A stretch of DNA of 64,000 nucleotides from Brevibacterium epidermidis NBRC 14811 (GCF_001570805.1 NZ_BCSJ01000001.1:62001-126000); one strand, 5' to 3'; positions 32,730 to 42,887 are shown, counted from the stretch's first letter. The notes: a model not told the origin generated them from the letters alone. A program made the numbers and translations.

Positions 32730-34160
32730 ATGGCAATGTCGCCACAGCAGCAAGGCGGTTCCGCGAACGCGGGCAGCGCCACCGCAGCGGCCACCGCTCA
32801 GGGCGCCCCGCAGCGGAAGAAGGATCGCACTCACTGGCTCTACATCATGGTCATCGTGGCCGTGTTCGCCGGTGCCGCCATCGGGCTCGTCGCCCCGGAG
32901 GCGGGAATCGCACTCGAACCCCTGGGCAAGGCATTCGTCGCGCTCATCAAGATGATCATCGCCCCGGTCATCTTCTGCACCATCGTCCTCGGCGTCGGCT
33001 CCGTGGCGAAGGCGGCCACCGTCGGCAAGGTCGGCGGGCTCGCGCTCATCTACTTCCTGATCATGGCGACCTTCGCCCTGGTCATCGGCCTCGTCGTCGG
33101 CAACTTCATCCACCCCGGCGACGGACTCCACCTCCAGCCGTATGAAGAGGCCGCCGGTGGCGAAGAAGGCGGAATGGTCGCCTTCCTCATGAGCCTCATC
33201 CCCGGTGACATCCCGGTTCTGCCGACCCTCGTGCTCGCACTCCTCGTCGGATTCGCCCTGCAGTCGATGGGCAAGGCCGGCGAGCCGGTCCTCAACGGCA
33301 TCAAGCACATCCAGGCCGTCGTCTTCAAACTCATGATGATGATCATGTGGGCCGCTCCCATCGGCGCCTTCGGTGCGATCGCTGCGGTCGTCGGCAAGAC
33401 CGGCTGGGCCGCGATCGGAGCGATGGCGACCCTCATGGGCGCCTTCTACCTCACCTGCGCGCTGTTCATCGTCATCGTCCTCGGCGGTCTGCTCAAGATC
33501 GTCACCGGTCTGAACATCTTCCTGCTGCTGAAGTACCTGGCCCGTGAGTTCCTGCTCATCTTCTCCACCTCGTCGTCCGAGTCGGCCCTGCCGCGCCTCA
33601 TCGCGAAGATGGAGCACGCCGGTGTGTCGAAGCCGGTCGTCGGCATCACCGTGCCCACCGGCTACTCGTTCAACCTCGACGGCACCGCCATCTACCTGAC
33701 CATGGCGTCGCTGTTCGTGTCCTCGGCCATGGGCATGCCGATGTCGATCCCCGAGCAGATCTCGCTGCTCGTGTTCATGATCATCGCGTCCAAGGGCGCC
33801 GCTGGAGTCACCGGTGCGGGCCTGGCCACCCTAGCCGCCGGTCTGCAGTCGCACCGCCCCGAGCTGCTCGACGGCATGGGCGTCATCGTCGGCATCGACA
33901 AGTTCATGTCCGAGTGCCGTGCCCTGACGAACTTCACCGGCAACGCCGTGGCCACTCTGCTCATCGGCAAGTGGACCGGCGAGATCGACATGGACCAGGC
34001 CCGCGCCACCCTGTCCGGTCAGAACCCGTTCGACGAGCTCTCGCTCGAGCCCGACGTCCACGGTGCATCGACAAATGCCCCCGAGGCTGAGGCGGTCCTG
34101 CCCGAACCGCAGACCACCGTGGCCGCCGACAACCAGGCAAAGGCCGGCGTCGTGAGCTGA
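32730..34160 (+). CDS. dctA: C4-dicarboxylate:cation symporter (DctA-like)
   Basis: Integral membrane transporter of the DAACS family, 476 residues. It has MIIAPVIFCTIVLGVGSVAK near residue 75, the serine-rich reentrant loop IFSTSSSESALPRL near residue 275, the NLDGTAIYLTMA motif and the second reentrant loop SKGAAGVTGAGLATLAA. Those are DctA/GltP hallmarks, and RALTNFTGNAVATLL fits DctA. The ribosome site GGAGGA is 4 bases before ATG 32730 and 10 before a second in-frame ATG at 32736, so the real start may be 32736. It is divergent from the CitA/CitB-like system and probably controlled by it. A near-perfect hairpin terminator follows. Confidence 0.93.
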   Translation: MAMSPQQQGGSANAGSATAAATAQGAPQRKKDRTHWLYIMVIVAVFAGAAIGLVAPEAGIALEPLGKAFVALIKMIIAPVIFCTIVLGVGSVAKAATVGKVGGLALIYFLIMATFALVIGLVVGNFIHPGDGLHLQPYEEAAGGEEGGMVAFLMSLIPGDIPVLPTLVLALLVGFALQSMGKAGEPVLNGIKHIQAVVFKLMMMIMWAAPIGAFGAIAAVVGKTGWAAIGAMATLMGAFYLTCALFIVIVLGGLLKIVTGLNIFLLLKYLAREFLLIFSTSSSESALPRLIAKMEHAGVSKPVVGITVPTGYSFNLDGTAIYLTMASLFVSSAMGMPMSIPEQISLLVFMIIASKGAAGVTGAGLATLAAGLQSHRPELLDGMGVIVGIDKFMSECRALTNFTGNAVATLLIGKWTGEIDMDQARATLSGQNPFDELSLEPDVHGASTNAPEAEAVLPEPQTTVAADNQAKAGVVS

Positions 34161-34183
34161 CCTCCGGTTGCTCCCACGCCACA

Positions 34184-34238
34184 AACACCACGGGTGCCGT
34201 CGTCCTCATCGTGAGGATGCCGGCACCCGTGGTGTTTC
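34184..34238 (+). terminator. Hairpin terminator after dctA
   Basis: A perfect 17-bp stem (34184-34200, AAACACCACGGGTGCCG, with 34222-34238) closes a 21-base loop that itself contains a short CCTCAT/GTGAGG pairing. The stem ends in TTT. It lies 24 bases after the dctA stop. Confidence 0.88.
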
Positions 34239-34473
34239 GTCTCCCCTCGCCGAGGCGGCCGTGTACGGCAAACCGTGAACCAACTCGTCTGGATCCTGGA
34301 CGTGCTGGCAGATCATCGTGCCCTCAGGTACGTGCTCGCTAACCACGGACTGACACCGGATGAGGCCGCCCACCTGGCTGTAGTGCCTGCCTAGCCTGCG
34401 TAGTCCAGACCATGCGTGTTTGGCAGCAATCGAACTCTGGAATTACACTTCGTTATGGCGTAACATTGTGTAC
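34239..34473. other. Spacer between dctA terminator and toxin-antitoxin operon
   Basis: It holds a short open frame (GTG 34275 to TAG 34394; 39 residues, including RYVLANHGLTPDEAAHL) with no clear ribosome site and no family match; it may be a gene remnant. From about 34420 a promoter can be read: TTGGCA (34420-34425), 18 bases, TACACT (34444-34449). The operator-like repeat at 34445-34471 overlaps it. Confidence 0.45.
34445..34471. promoter_or_regulatory. Imperfect palindrome at the toxin-antitoxin promoter
   Basis: ACACTTCGTTA-TGGCG-TAACATTGTGT is an inverted repeat with GTTA/TAAC inner and ACAC/GTGT outer arms. It overlaps the TACACT -10 and ends two bases before the antitoxin ATG. The place fits antitoxin-mediated autorepression. 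Confidence 0.55.
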
Positions 34474-35067
34474 ATGAGCACTGCCGAGTTTGATCGTTTA
34501 CCTCGTCTGCGGTCAGCCTTAGACCGCCAGGGCAATCCCATGAGCGTTGCCGCATTCCTGGACGTCTTGAAGCAAGTGGCAGCCCCCGGGTCAGAGGCCC
34601 TGACCGCCGGTGAGCGCGACTACCTGCTCGAGAACACAGACCTCACTGAGAAAGATCTGTCTTCGGAGGGACTTGCGGCGGCACGTCTGCGGATCGCGGA
34701 GGATCGAGCGCTTGCTGAGGAAGAGGCTGTGGAGTCTTCCCTCACGACGAAGCAAGTGGCTGAACTTCTTGGCAAGCACGCGCCTGCTATTCGTCGTTAC
34801 AAGGGAAGTGGCGAGCTGTATGCCCTGCCGACCGCCGCGGGCCGCGACACGCTATACCCGGCGTGGCAGTTCGTGGATGGCAAGAAAACTCCGGGGCTGA
34901 GTGAGATCATCCCGCTGTTTCCGCAGTACACGCACCCGCTGGAAGTCCAGCAGTTCATGACTGAGCCGCACGAAGAGCTGGGTGAGCGATCGCCCGTGCA
35001 GTGGTTGAATGCCGGCGGCGATACCCAGGCAGTAGCTGATCTGGTTGAAGAACTGAGCTACGAGTGA
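34474..35067 (+). CDS. Antitoxin of a RES-type toxin-antitoxin system
   Basis: A 197-residue protein upstream of the RES toxin. The N-terminal half is helical and charged. Residues 90-110 (LTTKQVAELLGKHAPAIRRYK) look like a MerR/excisionase-type helix-turn-helix rather than the Xre HTH usual in this class. Residues about 139-190 (PGLSEIIPLFPQYTHPLEVQ, then SPVQWLNAGGDTQAVADLV) match the MbcA/ParS/DUF2384 toxin-binding domain with its P-x-x-WL-x-x-G-x core. The ATG at 34474 is chosen because upstream codons fall in the promoter. It overlaps the toxin start by 4 bases (GTGA). GC is lower than in neighbouring genes, suggesting horizontal transfer. Confidence 0.8.
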   Translation: MSTAEFDRLPRLRSALDRQGNPMSVAAFLDVLKQVAAPGSEALTAGERDYLLENTDLTEKDLSSEGLAAARLRIAEDRALAEEEAVESSLTTKQVAELLGKHAPAIRRYKGSGELYALPTAAGRDTLYPAWQFVDGKKTPGLSEIIPLFPQYTHPLEVQQFMTEPHEELGERSPVQWLNAGGDTQAVADLVEELSYE

Positions 35068-35708
35068 GCTCGGTTCATCCGAAGAACCCGAAGGCACCGC
35101 GCGATCCACTTACATTGCCGCCAGACTCCATTTACGAGTGGGATAAGCCGCTATGGCGCATCCACACCCTAGACGGGCGGCACCCGTCGGCGTGGAATGA
35201 GCTGCGTTGGAATGGTCCGATCCGTTCAATGCGGTGGGACCCACAGCGGGGTCCGCTCAGTGCCCGTTCAGATGTTGGTGTGACGTACGTGTCGCCGGAC
35301 TATGTCACCTGTTTTGCCGAGGTGTTTCAGGCCAAGAGGATGATCACTTTGACATCGGATCGGGCGTTGACCAGTTGGCGGCCGTCGCGTCCACTTCAGC
35401 TGTTGAATCTGCTGGGCGGGTCCGGCACTGGAGACTGGGCTGTGCAACAAGGTGCTTCGGCGTCTCTTCCGCAGGCCCCGAAAAGCACCTGCCGGTCGTG
35501 GGCTGCGTCAATCTTTGAGCAGCTGGGGGATAAGATCGACGGGCTGCTGGTCCCATCGACGGTTGTAGGGGATGAGTCCTTAGTTCTGTTCAATCGGGCT
35601 GAGACTGCCTTCCCGTCAGCGCCGTCGTTCTCCCGCACCCTTGAGCATGACTCCGTAGGAGCATTGGCAGTGCAAGTTCAGGCCCGGTTGCACTGGCCAA
35701 TACGGTAA
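35064..35708 (+). CDS. RES-domain toxin (predicted NAD+-degrading)
   Basis: RES-family toxin, 214 residues, GTG start overlapping the antitoxin stop. RES domains degrade NAD+ (phosphorylase or hydrolase activity is known from MbcT and related toxins). Visible features are PLWRIH with the conserved Arg32, the FARSDVGVTYVS-like segment GPLSARSDVGVTYVSPDYV, CFAEVF with Glu86, and a later LNLLGGSGTGDWAV region. The C-terminal VVGDESLVLFNRAE fits the end of the barrel. It is cotranscribed with the MbcA/ParS-like antitoxin and converges on an alpha/beta hydrolase gene. The active-site Ser cannot be placed with certainty by eye. Confidence 0.85.
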   Translation: MSSVHPKNPKAPRDPLTLPPDSIYEWDKPLWRIHTLDGRHPSAWNELRWNGPIRSMRWDPQRGPLSARSDVGVTYVSPDYVTCFAEVFQAKRMITLTSDRALTSWRPSRPLQLLNLLGGSGTGDWAVQQGASASLPQAPKSTCRSWAASIFEQLGDKIDGLLVPSTVVGDESLVLFNRAETAFPSAPSFSRTLEHDSVGALAVQVQARLHWPIR

Positions 35709-35724
35709 GCAGCCGAACCGCACG

Positions 35725-36681
35725 CTACTGATCCGCCGCATGCTCCCGTGCCTGGCTGACTACCGCGGAAGCGATGTCGTTCGGGTGTGATTCGGGGAGC
35801 CAGTGAGACGCACCTTCGAGAGAGACAAAGCGAAAGGGCCCTTCGACGTAGCGAGCGCTGAGCTCTGCGGTTGCGCGGGAAAAGGCAATATCCTCGCTGC
35901 CCCAGATGAAGCTCGTGGGCACCGTGATGGGAGTGCTCGGCGTCCGATCGCTGCCGTCCATCGCTTGGTAGTACTTGAGCACGGACAGAAAAGCCCCTGG
36001 CTCACTGAATCGAGCAACATAGGAGGCTGCGAGGTCGTCGGGGACGGCTCCGCCGTAGAGATCGACCAGTCTCTTCCCGTCATCGCGCAGCAACGTTCGG
36101 GCCACTCCTTCCGGGTGGTCTTGGATCGACCGCATATAGCCCATGCGTTCGTACTGGTCGTCGTCCGTCTTCAGCTGTTTGCCCAGTGCTCTGGGATGTG
36201 GAGTCGACACGACGGTACAGGTGTGCAGACGCTGCGGGTGGTTCGCGGCAAAAGGCCAAGCGACCAGTCCGCCCCAATCATGACCGACGAGGTGGAATCG
36301 TTCGAGCCCCGCCGCGCGGGAGACTTCGTCAAGGTCGGCGACCAGGTGCGCAATTGCGTACTCCCCCACCGATTCCGGGCGCACTCCCGGCGAATATCCT
36401 CGTTGGTCATAGGCGAACACCCTCATCCCCTGTGCGAGGAGCAGGCCAGCAGTCCTCTCCCAGCAGGAAGCGTATTCCGGCCACCCGTGCAGAAGGATCG
36501 CCTCGCCGAGGTCGGGATCCGGGTGCGTCGGCGTCGCCCGGAAAGCGGCGAACTCCCCTTGGTCGGTGGACACCGTCAGCGCCTCGGCGTCGGCGGTCTC
36601 CGTCAGCTCTGCCAAGCGCGCGGCCACCGAGGCGTTGTCGAACGGGGCACCACTGTGGGGCTGAGACGTCGCAGTTGTCAT
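35725..36681 (-). CDS. Alpha/beta hydrolase (epoxide hydrolase-like)
   Basis: Cytoplasmic alpha/beta hydrolase of 318 residues. HGWPEYASCWERTAGLL (oxyanion HG-P) is near residue 65, AYDQRGYSPG follows, and the nucleophile elbow GHDWGGLVAW carries an Asp, which points to an epoxide hydrolase or dehalogenase rather than a serine esterase. The acid residue is expected around IWGSEDIAFS and the His in EGASHWLPESHPN. It is the last gene of the minus-strand catabolic run beginning at 42247, preceded by a TetR regulator. The substrate is unknown. Confidence 0.9.
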   Translation of the reverse strand: MTTATSQPHSGAPFDNASVAARLAELTETADAEALTVSTDQGEFAAFRATPTHPDPDLGEAILLHGWPEYASCWERTAGLLLAQGMRVFAYDQRGYSPGVRPESVGEYAIAHLVADLDEVSRAAGLERFHLVGHDWGGLVAWPFAANHPQRLHTCTVVSTPHPRALGKQLKTDDDQYERMGYMRSIQDHPEGVARTLLRDDGKRLVDLYGGAVPDDLAASYVARFSEPGAFLSVLKYYQAMDGSDRTPSTPITVPTSFIWGSEDIAFSRATAELSARYVEGPFRFVSLEGASHWLPESHPNDIASAVVSQAREHAADQ

Positions 36682-36734
36682 GGATCGGCCTCCTCGCTGA
36701 TCAAGGTCCCTCGATTATCCGCCCTGTTCAGCGT

Positions 36735-37445
36735 TCATTGCTGAGCGCCGGGTGACTGGGGACTGCGACGAGAACCGTCGGTGGGAATGCCCAACGCGTT
36801 GACCCATAGTTTGGTCGCGGTCTCCACGAGCATTTCGTCGCTGCCCCAGTCCGGTTCCTCGACCGCATATTTGAAGTACGCCATCCGTCCGACCATCGCT
36901 GACAGCGCCCGGGCGGACATGAGAGGGTCGAGGCTCGGGTCGACGTACCCTTCGTCCTGGAGCTTTCGGATCCACCGGCAGTTGCGTCTGGAGAAGGCCC
37001 GCGCCCGGTCGAGGCGCAGGCGACGGAAGTTCGCGTCGATCGCGGCAACCTGTTCGAGCAGGAGCATCAGCTTCGCGTTGCGCTTATACGACTCGATGTA
37101 GGCACGGTGTCCGGCTCGCAGCTGCTCGATGACGGTACGCACTTCGTCGCTGCTGTGCGGCGGGCCCGGGTGGAGCATGTCCTCCTGAGCGTCATTGAGC
37201 ACAGCAGCGAAAGCCTGCTCCTTGCTGTCGAAATAGGTGTAGAACGTGCCCGTGGAGCACTTGGCCTCTTTGGTGATGTCGGTCAGCCGAGAATCGATGA
37301 AGCCATCACGTTCGAACACGACTCGGGCGGCGGCGACCAGAGCCGCCCGAGTGCGGGTTCCCCTCGTGGTCGTCGGGGGATCGCGCAGGAGCGCGGTATC
37401 CACGAGCGTGGGGAGATCCTCAGCTGAGCCTTCGTTCGTCGACAT
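36735..37445 (-). CDS. TetR-family regulator of the catabolic cluster
   Basis: TetR-type repressor of 236 residues. The HTH at about residues 43-70 reads FIDSRLTDITKEAKCSTG, followed by TFYTYFDSKEQAFAAVL, a strong TetR match. The ligand domain includes YKRNAKLMLLLEQVAAIDANFR and a long C-terminal helix. The ATG at 37445 is preferred, with AGGA nine bases before; a TTG nine bases upstream is weaker. It lies within a minus-strand series of fatty-acid-like catabolic genes. It is a candidate reader of the 22-bp palindromes at 42312 and 44599, but no such site lies directly upstream of this gene. Confidence 0.87.
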   Translation of the reverse strand: MSTNEGSAEDLPTLVDTALLRDPPTTTRGTRTRAALVAAARVVFERDGFIDSRLTDITKEAKCSTGTFYTYFDSKEQAFAAVLNDAQEDMLHPGPPHSSDEVRTVIEQLRAGHRAYIESYKRNAKLMLLLEQVAAIDANFRRLRLDRARAFSRRNCRWIRKLQDEGYVDPSLDPLMSARALSAMVGRMAYFKYAVEEPDWGSDEMLVETATKLWVNALGIPTDGSRRSPQSPGAQQ

Positions 37446-37496
37446 GACAGCCAATCCTACAATCCATTTCTTCGGCGCGAACTCGGTGAGTGTGCC

Positions 37497-38515
37497 TCAT
37501 GATGTCAGCCCGCTCTCCCGCGCAACAGCCCATCCCCGATCGATGATCGCCTGAACGTCGCCGGCCGCGGGTACGCCGTGGGCAGCGGCGTTCGCGGGGT
37601 TATCCGCGACGCGACGACGGACGCCTTCGGCGATGATCGCGATCTTCCACAGCCCCAGCGTGTGCCAGAAGCCGAGCGTTCGCCTGCTGCGACCCGAGAC
37701 AGCCAGGTATTCGGCAGCGATCTCGGCGCGGGTCGGGTATCCGTCCACTGCGGTCGGGGCGCCAACAGGCACCTCGCCGGCCTGAGTCCAGTACGCCAAG
37801 GAGCTGCCCACATCGGCCAGCGGGTCACCCAGAGTCGCCAGTTCCCAATCGAGAACCGCTCGGATGTCACCGGTGGCACTGTCGATGATGACATTGCGGA
37901 TGTGGAAGTCACCATGGACCAGGGTGATCTCATCGGGCTCGGGCAGGTGCTCGGTCAGCACCGAGGTGAGAGCGTCGAGATCGGGGCGGTCCTGGGTCCG
38001 GCTCTCCTCGAGTTGGCGGCTCCACCTCTTCAGCTGCCTCGGCGCGTAGGGTTTCCGAGACGCCAGGTCGCCCAAGCCGACAGCGTCGATGTCGACGGCG
38101 TGGATCTTCGCCAGGGTCCGAGCCAGTTCGAGACCGAGACGTCTGCGTACTTCGGGGGCGAGCTTGCGCGCGGCCTCCTCATCGTCGATGACGGCTCCCT
38201 CGACATGTTCCATGATGACGACGGGGACATCGGCGACCGCGGGATCCTCACAGACTCCGACGGTGGCAGGCACCGGCACTCCGGTCGACTGCAGTGCGGA
38301 GATGATCCGAAACTCGCGGGCCACGTCATGGGCCGAGGCGAGGAGATGTCCCAGCGGGGGCCGACGGGCGATCCAGGACCGGCCCGCCTCGTCGTCGATA
38401 CGGTAGGTGAGATTCGACTGCCCCTGACCCACACGGGCACCGCGGAGCGAACCGGTCACCGGTTCGCCCGCGTCCCGCATCCAGCCGGCCAGGCTCGGCA
38501 GATCGAGTTCGACGC

Positions 38516-38519
<4 letters not shown>
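37497..38519 (-). CDS. Phosphotransferase (APH-like) of acyl-CoA dehydrogenase clusters
   Basis: Kinase-like protein of the aminoglycoside phosphotransferase fold, 340 residues, related to the N-terminal kinase part of ACAD10/11-type proteins. Visible elements are [21 protein letters not shown], the catalytic [12 protein letters not shown] (HGDxHxxN) near residue 200, and [15 protein letters not shown], with the Mg-binding Asp. It overlaps the acyl-CoA dehydrogenase gene by 4 bases. In related systems such pairs process hydroxy-acyl-CoA by phosphorylation and elimination, so a 4-hydroxy-acid pathway is possible. That is family knowledge and not shown here. Confidence 0.88.
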
Positions 38520-39739
<1,220 letters not shown>

Positions 39740-39780
39740 TGTTCCTGCTTTCTCGGATGATTCCTGGCGTATGTGTGGTT

Positions 39781-40788
39781 TCAGCCCTGGTGGTCGTTCG
39801 TATCGGCTCTGCCGGCCTCTCCCCTGACTTCGAGGACGACCTTGCCGCGCACAGATCGGGAGTCGATGAGTTCGAGAGCCTCCGGTGCCCTCTCCAGTGG
39901 GAGCACGGTGTGGATGGCCGGATCGAGTGCTCCTGAACTCAGATGTGGCCACAGCGTCTCCCACTGGGTGACGACCATATCGGGGCGTCCGGCCAGGGCC
40001 GCGCCCCAGCCCACTCCGGCCACGGAGATGTTGCCCAGCAGCAGACGATTGACCTTGACCTCGGGAATGGATCCTGCGGTGAATCCGAGGACCAGGAGTG
40101 TGCCGAAGGTCTTCAATGTGCGCAGCGAATCCGTGAACCGCTCACCGCCGACCGGGTCGGCGACGAGGTCGACTCCGTCGGGGAACAGGTCCTTGACCGC
40201 GTCCTTGAACCCGTCGGCGAAGACCACATGCGAAGCGCCGAGGCTGCGGACTGTCTCAGCCTTCTCCTCGGTCGAGACCACGGCCACGACCTCTGCCCCA
40301 AAGGCGCCGGCGACCTGGACGAGAGCGCTGCCGAGTCCGCCTGCAGCACCGTGGATGAGGACCGTCTGGCCCGGTTCGAGTCTGCCGCGCACGCGCAGAG
40401 CGAAGTCCGCGGTCAACAGGTTCATCGGCATTCCTGCTCCGGCGCTCAGCGAGACAGCGTCCGGAAGCGGGAGGACGCTGGCGGCCGGGACGAGGATGGA
40501 CTCCGCGTAGGCACCTATGTTCGCCACCCCGACGACACGGTCGCCGACGCTGAGCCCGGTGACGCCTTCGCCCAGCTCACGCACGAAGCCGGAGACTTCC
40601 GAGCCCACGGTGTAGGGCAGCTCCGGTCGCATCTGGTATTGACCGCGGGATTGCAGAAGCTCGGGGAAGGTCACGCCGGCATAGGCGACGTCGATGAGGA
40701 CCTCGCCGGGTCCCGGCGAGGGGGTCTCGATGTCGCGCAGTTCGAGGGAGCCGGGGCCGTTGGTGGCGCTCAGCTGCATTGCTCTCAT
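39781..40788 (-). CDS. Quinone oxidoreductase / MDR family NADPH-dependent reductase
   Basis: Medium-chain reductase without catalytic zinc ligands, 335 residues. [20 protein letters not shown] is a typical start, [22 protein letters not shown] sequence follows (here [18 protein letters not shown]), and [19 protein letters not shown] is the nucleotide-binding AxxGGxG motif near residue 150. [10 protein letters not shown] and [16 protein letters not shown] complete the pattern. The ribosome site AAAGGAC is 11 bases before the first ATG; a second ATG nine bases later is possible. It lies between the acyl-CoA dehydrogenase and an SDR gene on the same strand. It probably reduces an enoyl or quinone intermediate. 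Confidence 0.92.
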   Translation of the reverse strand: MRAMQLSATNGPGSLELRDIETPSPGPGEVLIDVAYAGVTFPELLQSRGQYQMRPELPYTVGSEVSGFVRELGEGVTGLSVGDRVVGVANIGAYAESILVPAASVLPLPDAVSLSAGAGMPMNLLTADFALRVRGRLEPGQTVLIHGAAGGLGSALVQVAGAFGAEVVAVVSTEEKAETVRSLGASHVVFADGFKDAVKDLFPDGVDLVADPVGGERFTDSLRTLKTFGTLLVLGFTAGSIPEVKVNRLLLGNISVAGVGWGAALAGRPDMVVTQWETLWPHLSSGALDPAIHTVLPLERAPEALELIDSRSVRGKVVLEVRGEAGRADTNDHQG

Positions 40789-40919
40789 GATGGTCGGGTG
40801 TCCTTTCGTCGGGGTTCGCGAACGTTTGTGACGAGTTCGCGCACGTATGGAATGTGCTCGCCCATCAACGTGATGGGCTCCGTGCGGATGAGCGGGAGCG
40901 TGTCTGAGCGGCGGGGCGC

Positions 40920-41702
40920 TCAGAGACGAGACGAGGCGACGACACCGCCGTCGACGGCGATCGTCTCTCCCACGACGTAGTCGCCGGCGCGGGAGGCGAG
41001 GTAGGCCGCGACTCCGGCCATGTCCTCACTGGTGCCGATTCGTCCTGCCGGGATCTTCGTCTTCACCTCGTCGCCGTGGTCGCGAGCGTTCTTGTTCATC
41101 TTCGTGCCGAAGGCCCCGGGAGCGATGCCGCTGACGATCACTCCGTCCGGGGCCAGCCGGGAGGCCAAGCGTTTGGTCAGGTGGATCACCCCGGCCTTGG
41201 ACGCGTGGTAGCTGTAGGTCTCAAGCGGATTGGGTCGGATGCCGTCGATGGAGGCGACGTTGATGACCTTGGCGAGGTGGCTCCCCGAGGCCGCGGCGGC
41301 CCGCAGGTCGGGCGCGAGTGCCTGTGTGAGGAAGAACATCGCCTTGAGGTTGAGGTCCATGACCTTGTCCCACCCGTCCTCCGGGAACTCGTCGAACGGC
41401 GCACCCCAGGCGGCACCGGCGTTGTTGACGAGGATGTCCAGACTCGTCTCGTGCTCACGGAGCCGGGCCACCACCGAGGCGAGTCCCTCTTTCGTCGAAA
41501 TGTCTCCGGGCAGGGACACGCAGGTCCCCTGTTCGGACAGTTCGGCGGCGGTCGCGTCACAGGCCTCGGCCTTGCGGGCGGTGATGTAGACGCGCACGCC
41601 CGACTGCACGAATCCCTCGGCGATCATCCGGCCGATTCCGCGCGAGCCGCCGGTGATCAGCGCACTGCGCCCTTTCAGCGAAAACAGTGTCGACATGTCC
41701 AT
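40920..41702 (-). CDS. Short-chain dehydrogenase/reductase (FabG-like)
   Basis: SDR of 260 residues with a TGGSRGIG cofactor motif near residue 17, NNAG near residue 93, NVASIDG, YHASKAGVIHL (YxxxK) and VDGGVVAS at the end. The GSRGIG and the Arg after it suggest NADP preference. The start follows AAGGGAGTTTCC. It is part of the minus-strand cluster and probably acts on a hydroxyacyl or alcohol intermediate. The upstream gap contains a GACTGTACGGTC palindrome (41724-41735), suggestive of a TetR site. Confidence 0.93.
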   Translation of the reverse strand: MDMSTLFSLKGRSALITGGSRGIGRMIAEGFVQSGVRVYITARKAEACDATAAELSEQGTCVSLPGDISTKEGLASVVARLREHETSLDILVNNAGAAWGAPFDEFPEDGWDKVMDLNLKAMFFLTQALAPDLRAAAASGSHLAKVINVASIDGIRPNPLETYSYHASKAGVIHLTKRLASRLAPDGVIVSGIAPGAFGTKMNKNARDHGDEVKTKIPAGRIGTSEDMAGVAAYLASRAGDYVVGETIAVDGGVVASSRL

Positions 41703-41723
41703 GGAAACTCCCTTATTCGGTAT

Positions 41724-41735
41724 GACTGTACGGTC
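41724..41735. promoter_or_regulatory. TetR-like half-palindrome upstream of SDR gene
   Basis: GACTGTACGGTC pairs GAC with GTC and GTAC in the centre, with one mismatched pair. It lies 22 bases upstream of the SDR start. The pattern GAC-n-GTAC-n-GTC is common among TetR operators. It differs from the 22-bp motif at 42312 and 44599. Confidence 0.4.
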
Positions 41736-41767
41736 TGTCCGGCATAGAAGAGCCGGATGTCAGTGGC

Positions 41768-42247
41768 TCAGATGTCTGCGTCGTGTTCGGTGAAGTAGCC
41801 GATCGATTCGGCGACGCAGATCGGCTTCTCGATCCCCTCGGCTTCGAAGATCTGAGTGGTGGTCACCTGTGCGGACCCGGTGCCGCGCGCATCGACGGCT
41901 GAGACCGTCGCCCGCATGCGCACCTTTGAACCCACTGGTCGAGGCTGCGGGAATCGCACCTTGCCGTAGCCGTAGTTGAGACTGTGCGCGAATCCGTCGA
42001 ACGCCATGAGCTCCTCCATGAACCCCGGCCCCAGCGACAGGGTGAACAGTCCATGACCGATCGTGCCGCCGAAGGGACCAGCGGCAGCACGTTCCTCATC
42101 GACGTGGATCCACTGGTGGTCGTTCGTCAGGTCGGCGAATGAGTTGATGTCGTCCTGGATCAGCGTGTGCCAGCTGGTCGGACCGAGTTCCTCACCGACG
42201 AGCGATTCAAGGTCGGCGATGGTCGTGGGCCTGATGGGAGTCGTCAT
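41768..42247 (-). CDS. MaoC-family dehydratase
   Basis: Hot-dog fold enoyl-CoA hydratase-like protein, 159 residues. The hydratase 2 motif is clear: DINSFADLTNDHQWIHVDEERA, with Asp and His of D-x4-H, followed by FGGTIGHGLFTLSL. The N-terminus (LESLVGEELGPTSWHTLIQDD) and the C-terminal ADATVSAVDARGTGSAQVTTT-like strand (here ATVSAVDARGTGSAQVTT) fit MaoC/FAS-like dehydratases. The start follows AAAGGCAGACA. It is the first gene of the minus-strand run from 42247, and the palindrome at 42312-42333 is in its promoter region. Confidence 0.93.
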   Translation of the reverse strand: MTTPIRPTTIADLESLVGEELGPTSWHTLIQDDINSFADLTNDHQWIHVDEERAAAGPFGGTIGHGLFTLSLGPGFMEELMAFDGFAHSLNYGYGKVRFPQPRPVGSKVRMRATVSAVDARGTGSAQVTTTQIFEAEGIEKPICVAESIGYFTEHDADI

Positions 42248-42311
42248 TGTCTGCCTTTCGGTGGGTGCGACGGTTCACGCGCGGTCCGTGAAACCCGAAT
42301 CATCATCGTAT

Positions 42312-42333
42312 TTGAAATTGAGTTCAGATTCAT
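42312..42333. promoter_or_regulatory. 22-bp operator motif, copy 1
   Basis: TTGAAATTGAGTTCAGATTCAT matches the reverse complement of the element at 44599-44620 at 18 of 22 positions. The consensus is a TTGAA..TG....CAG.TTCA palindrome. It lies between the divergent MaoC gene and the truncated phosphotriesterase gene. A second small palindrome, TAGTC-TGA-GACTA, abuts it at 42334-42346. Confidence 0.7.
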
Positions 42334-42425
42334 TAGTCTGAGACTAGCAGTGTGTGCTGGGTCACTTCAAGGCGGAACAGAAACAAGCCTCACGGCAGGG
42401 ACGTCTACGCAAAGGAGCGGCACCC

Positions 42426-42887
42426 ATGGCAGAAGTCCAGACCGTCACCGGCACCATCGACAGCAGCGAACTCGGCCGAACCCTCGTCCACGAGCACATC
42501 TTCGTCCTCAGCGAGGAGATGCGGCAGAACTATGACACGGCCTGGGACGACGAGGAGAAGATCGCCGATGCCGTCGCCAAGCTCAATGACCTCAAAGCCG
42601 CGGGGATCGATACGATCTTCGACCCGACGGTCGTGGGTCTCGGTCGCTACATCCCCCGGGTCCAGAGGGTGGCCGAGCAGACCGAGCTCAACATCGTCGC
42701 AGCCACCGGCCTCTACACATTCACCGACCTCCCCCACCAGTTCGAGGGGCGGGCTGGCGCTGCTGCTCAGCGAGTCCGCCGGGCCCAAGCACCGAGCATT
42801 CTCGGGCTCGTTCATGCAGGTCGGCGTTCCCACTGGAGCCCTGCTCGGCAATCTGGCCTTCGTCATCGTCTCGTCCGCGGTCGATGA
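42426..42887 (+). pseudogene. Phosphotriesterase-like gene, 3' truncated by fusion junction
   Basis: The ATG follows AAAGGAGCGGCACCC and the frame encodes the N-terminal part of a phosphotriesterase-related amidohydrolase: TVTGTIDSSELGRTLVHEHI with the metal-binding HEH at residues 22-24, then FDPTVVGLGRYIPRVQRVAE and NIVAATGLYTFTDLPHQF. After about base 42747 homology stops and the frame runs on through transporter sequence to a stop at 42887. The normal family length is about 320-340 residues, so about two thirds of the barrel is lost and the product cannot be active. The junction lies at GGGGCGGG, where the MFS homology begins in another frame. Confidence 0.85.
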
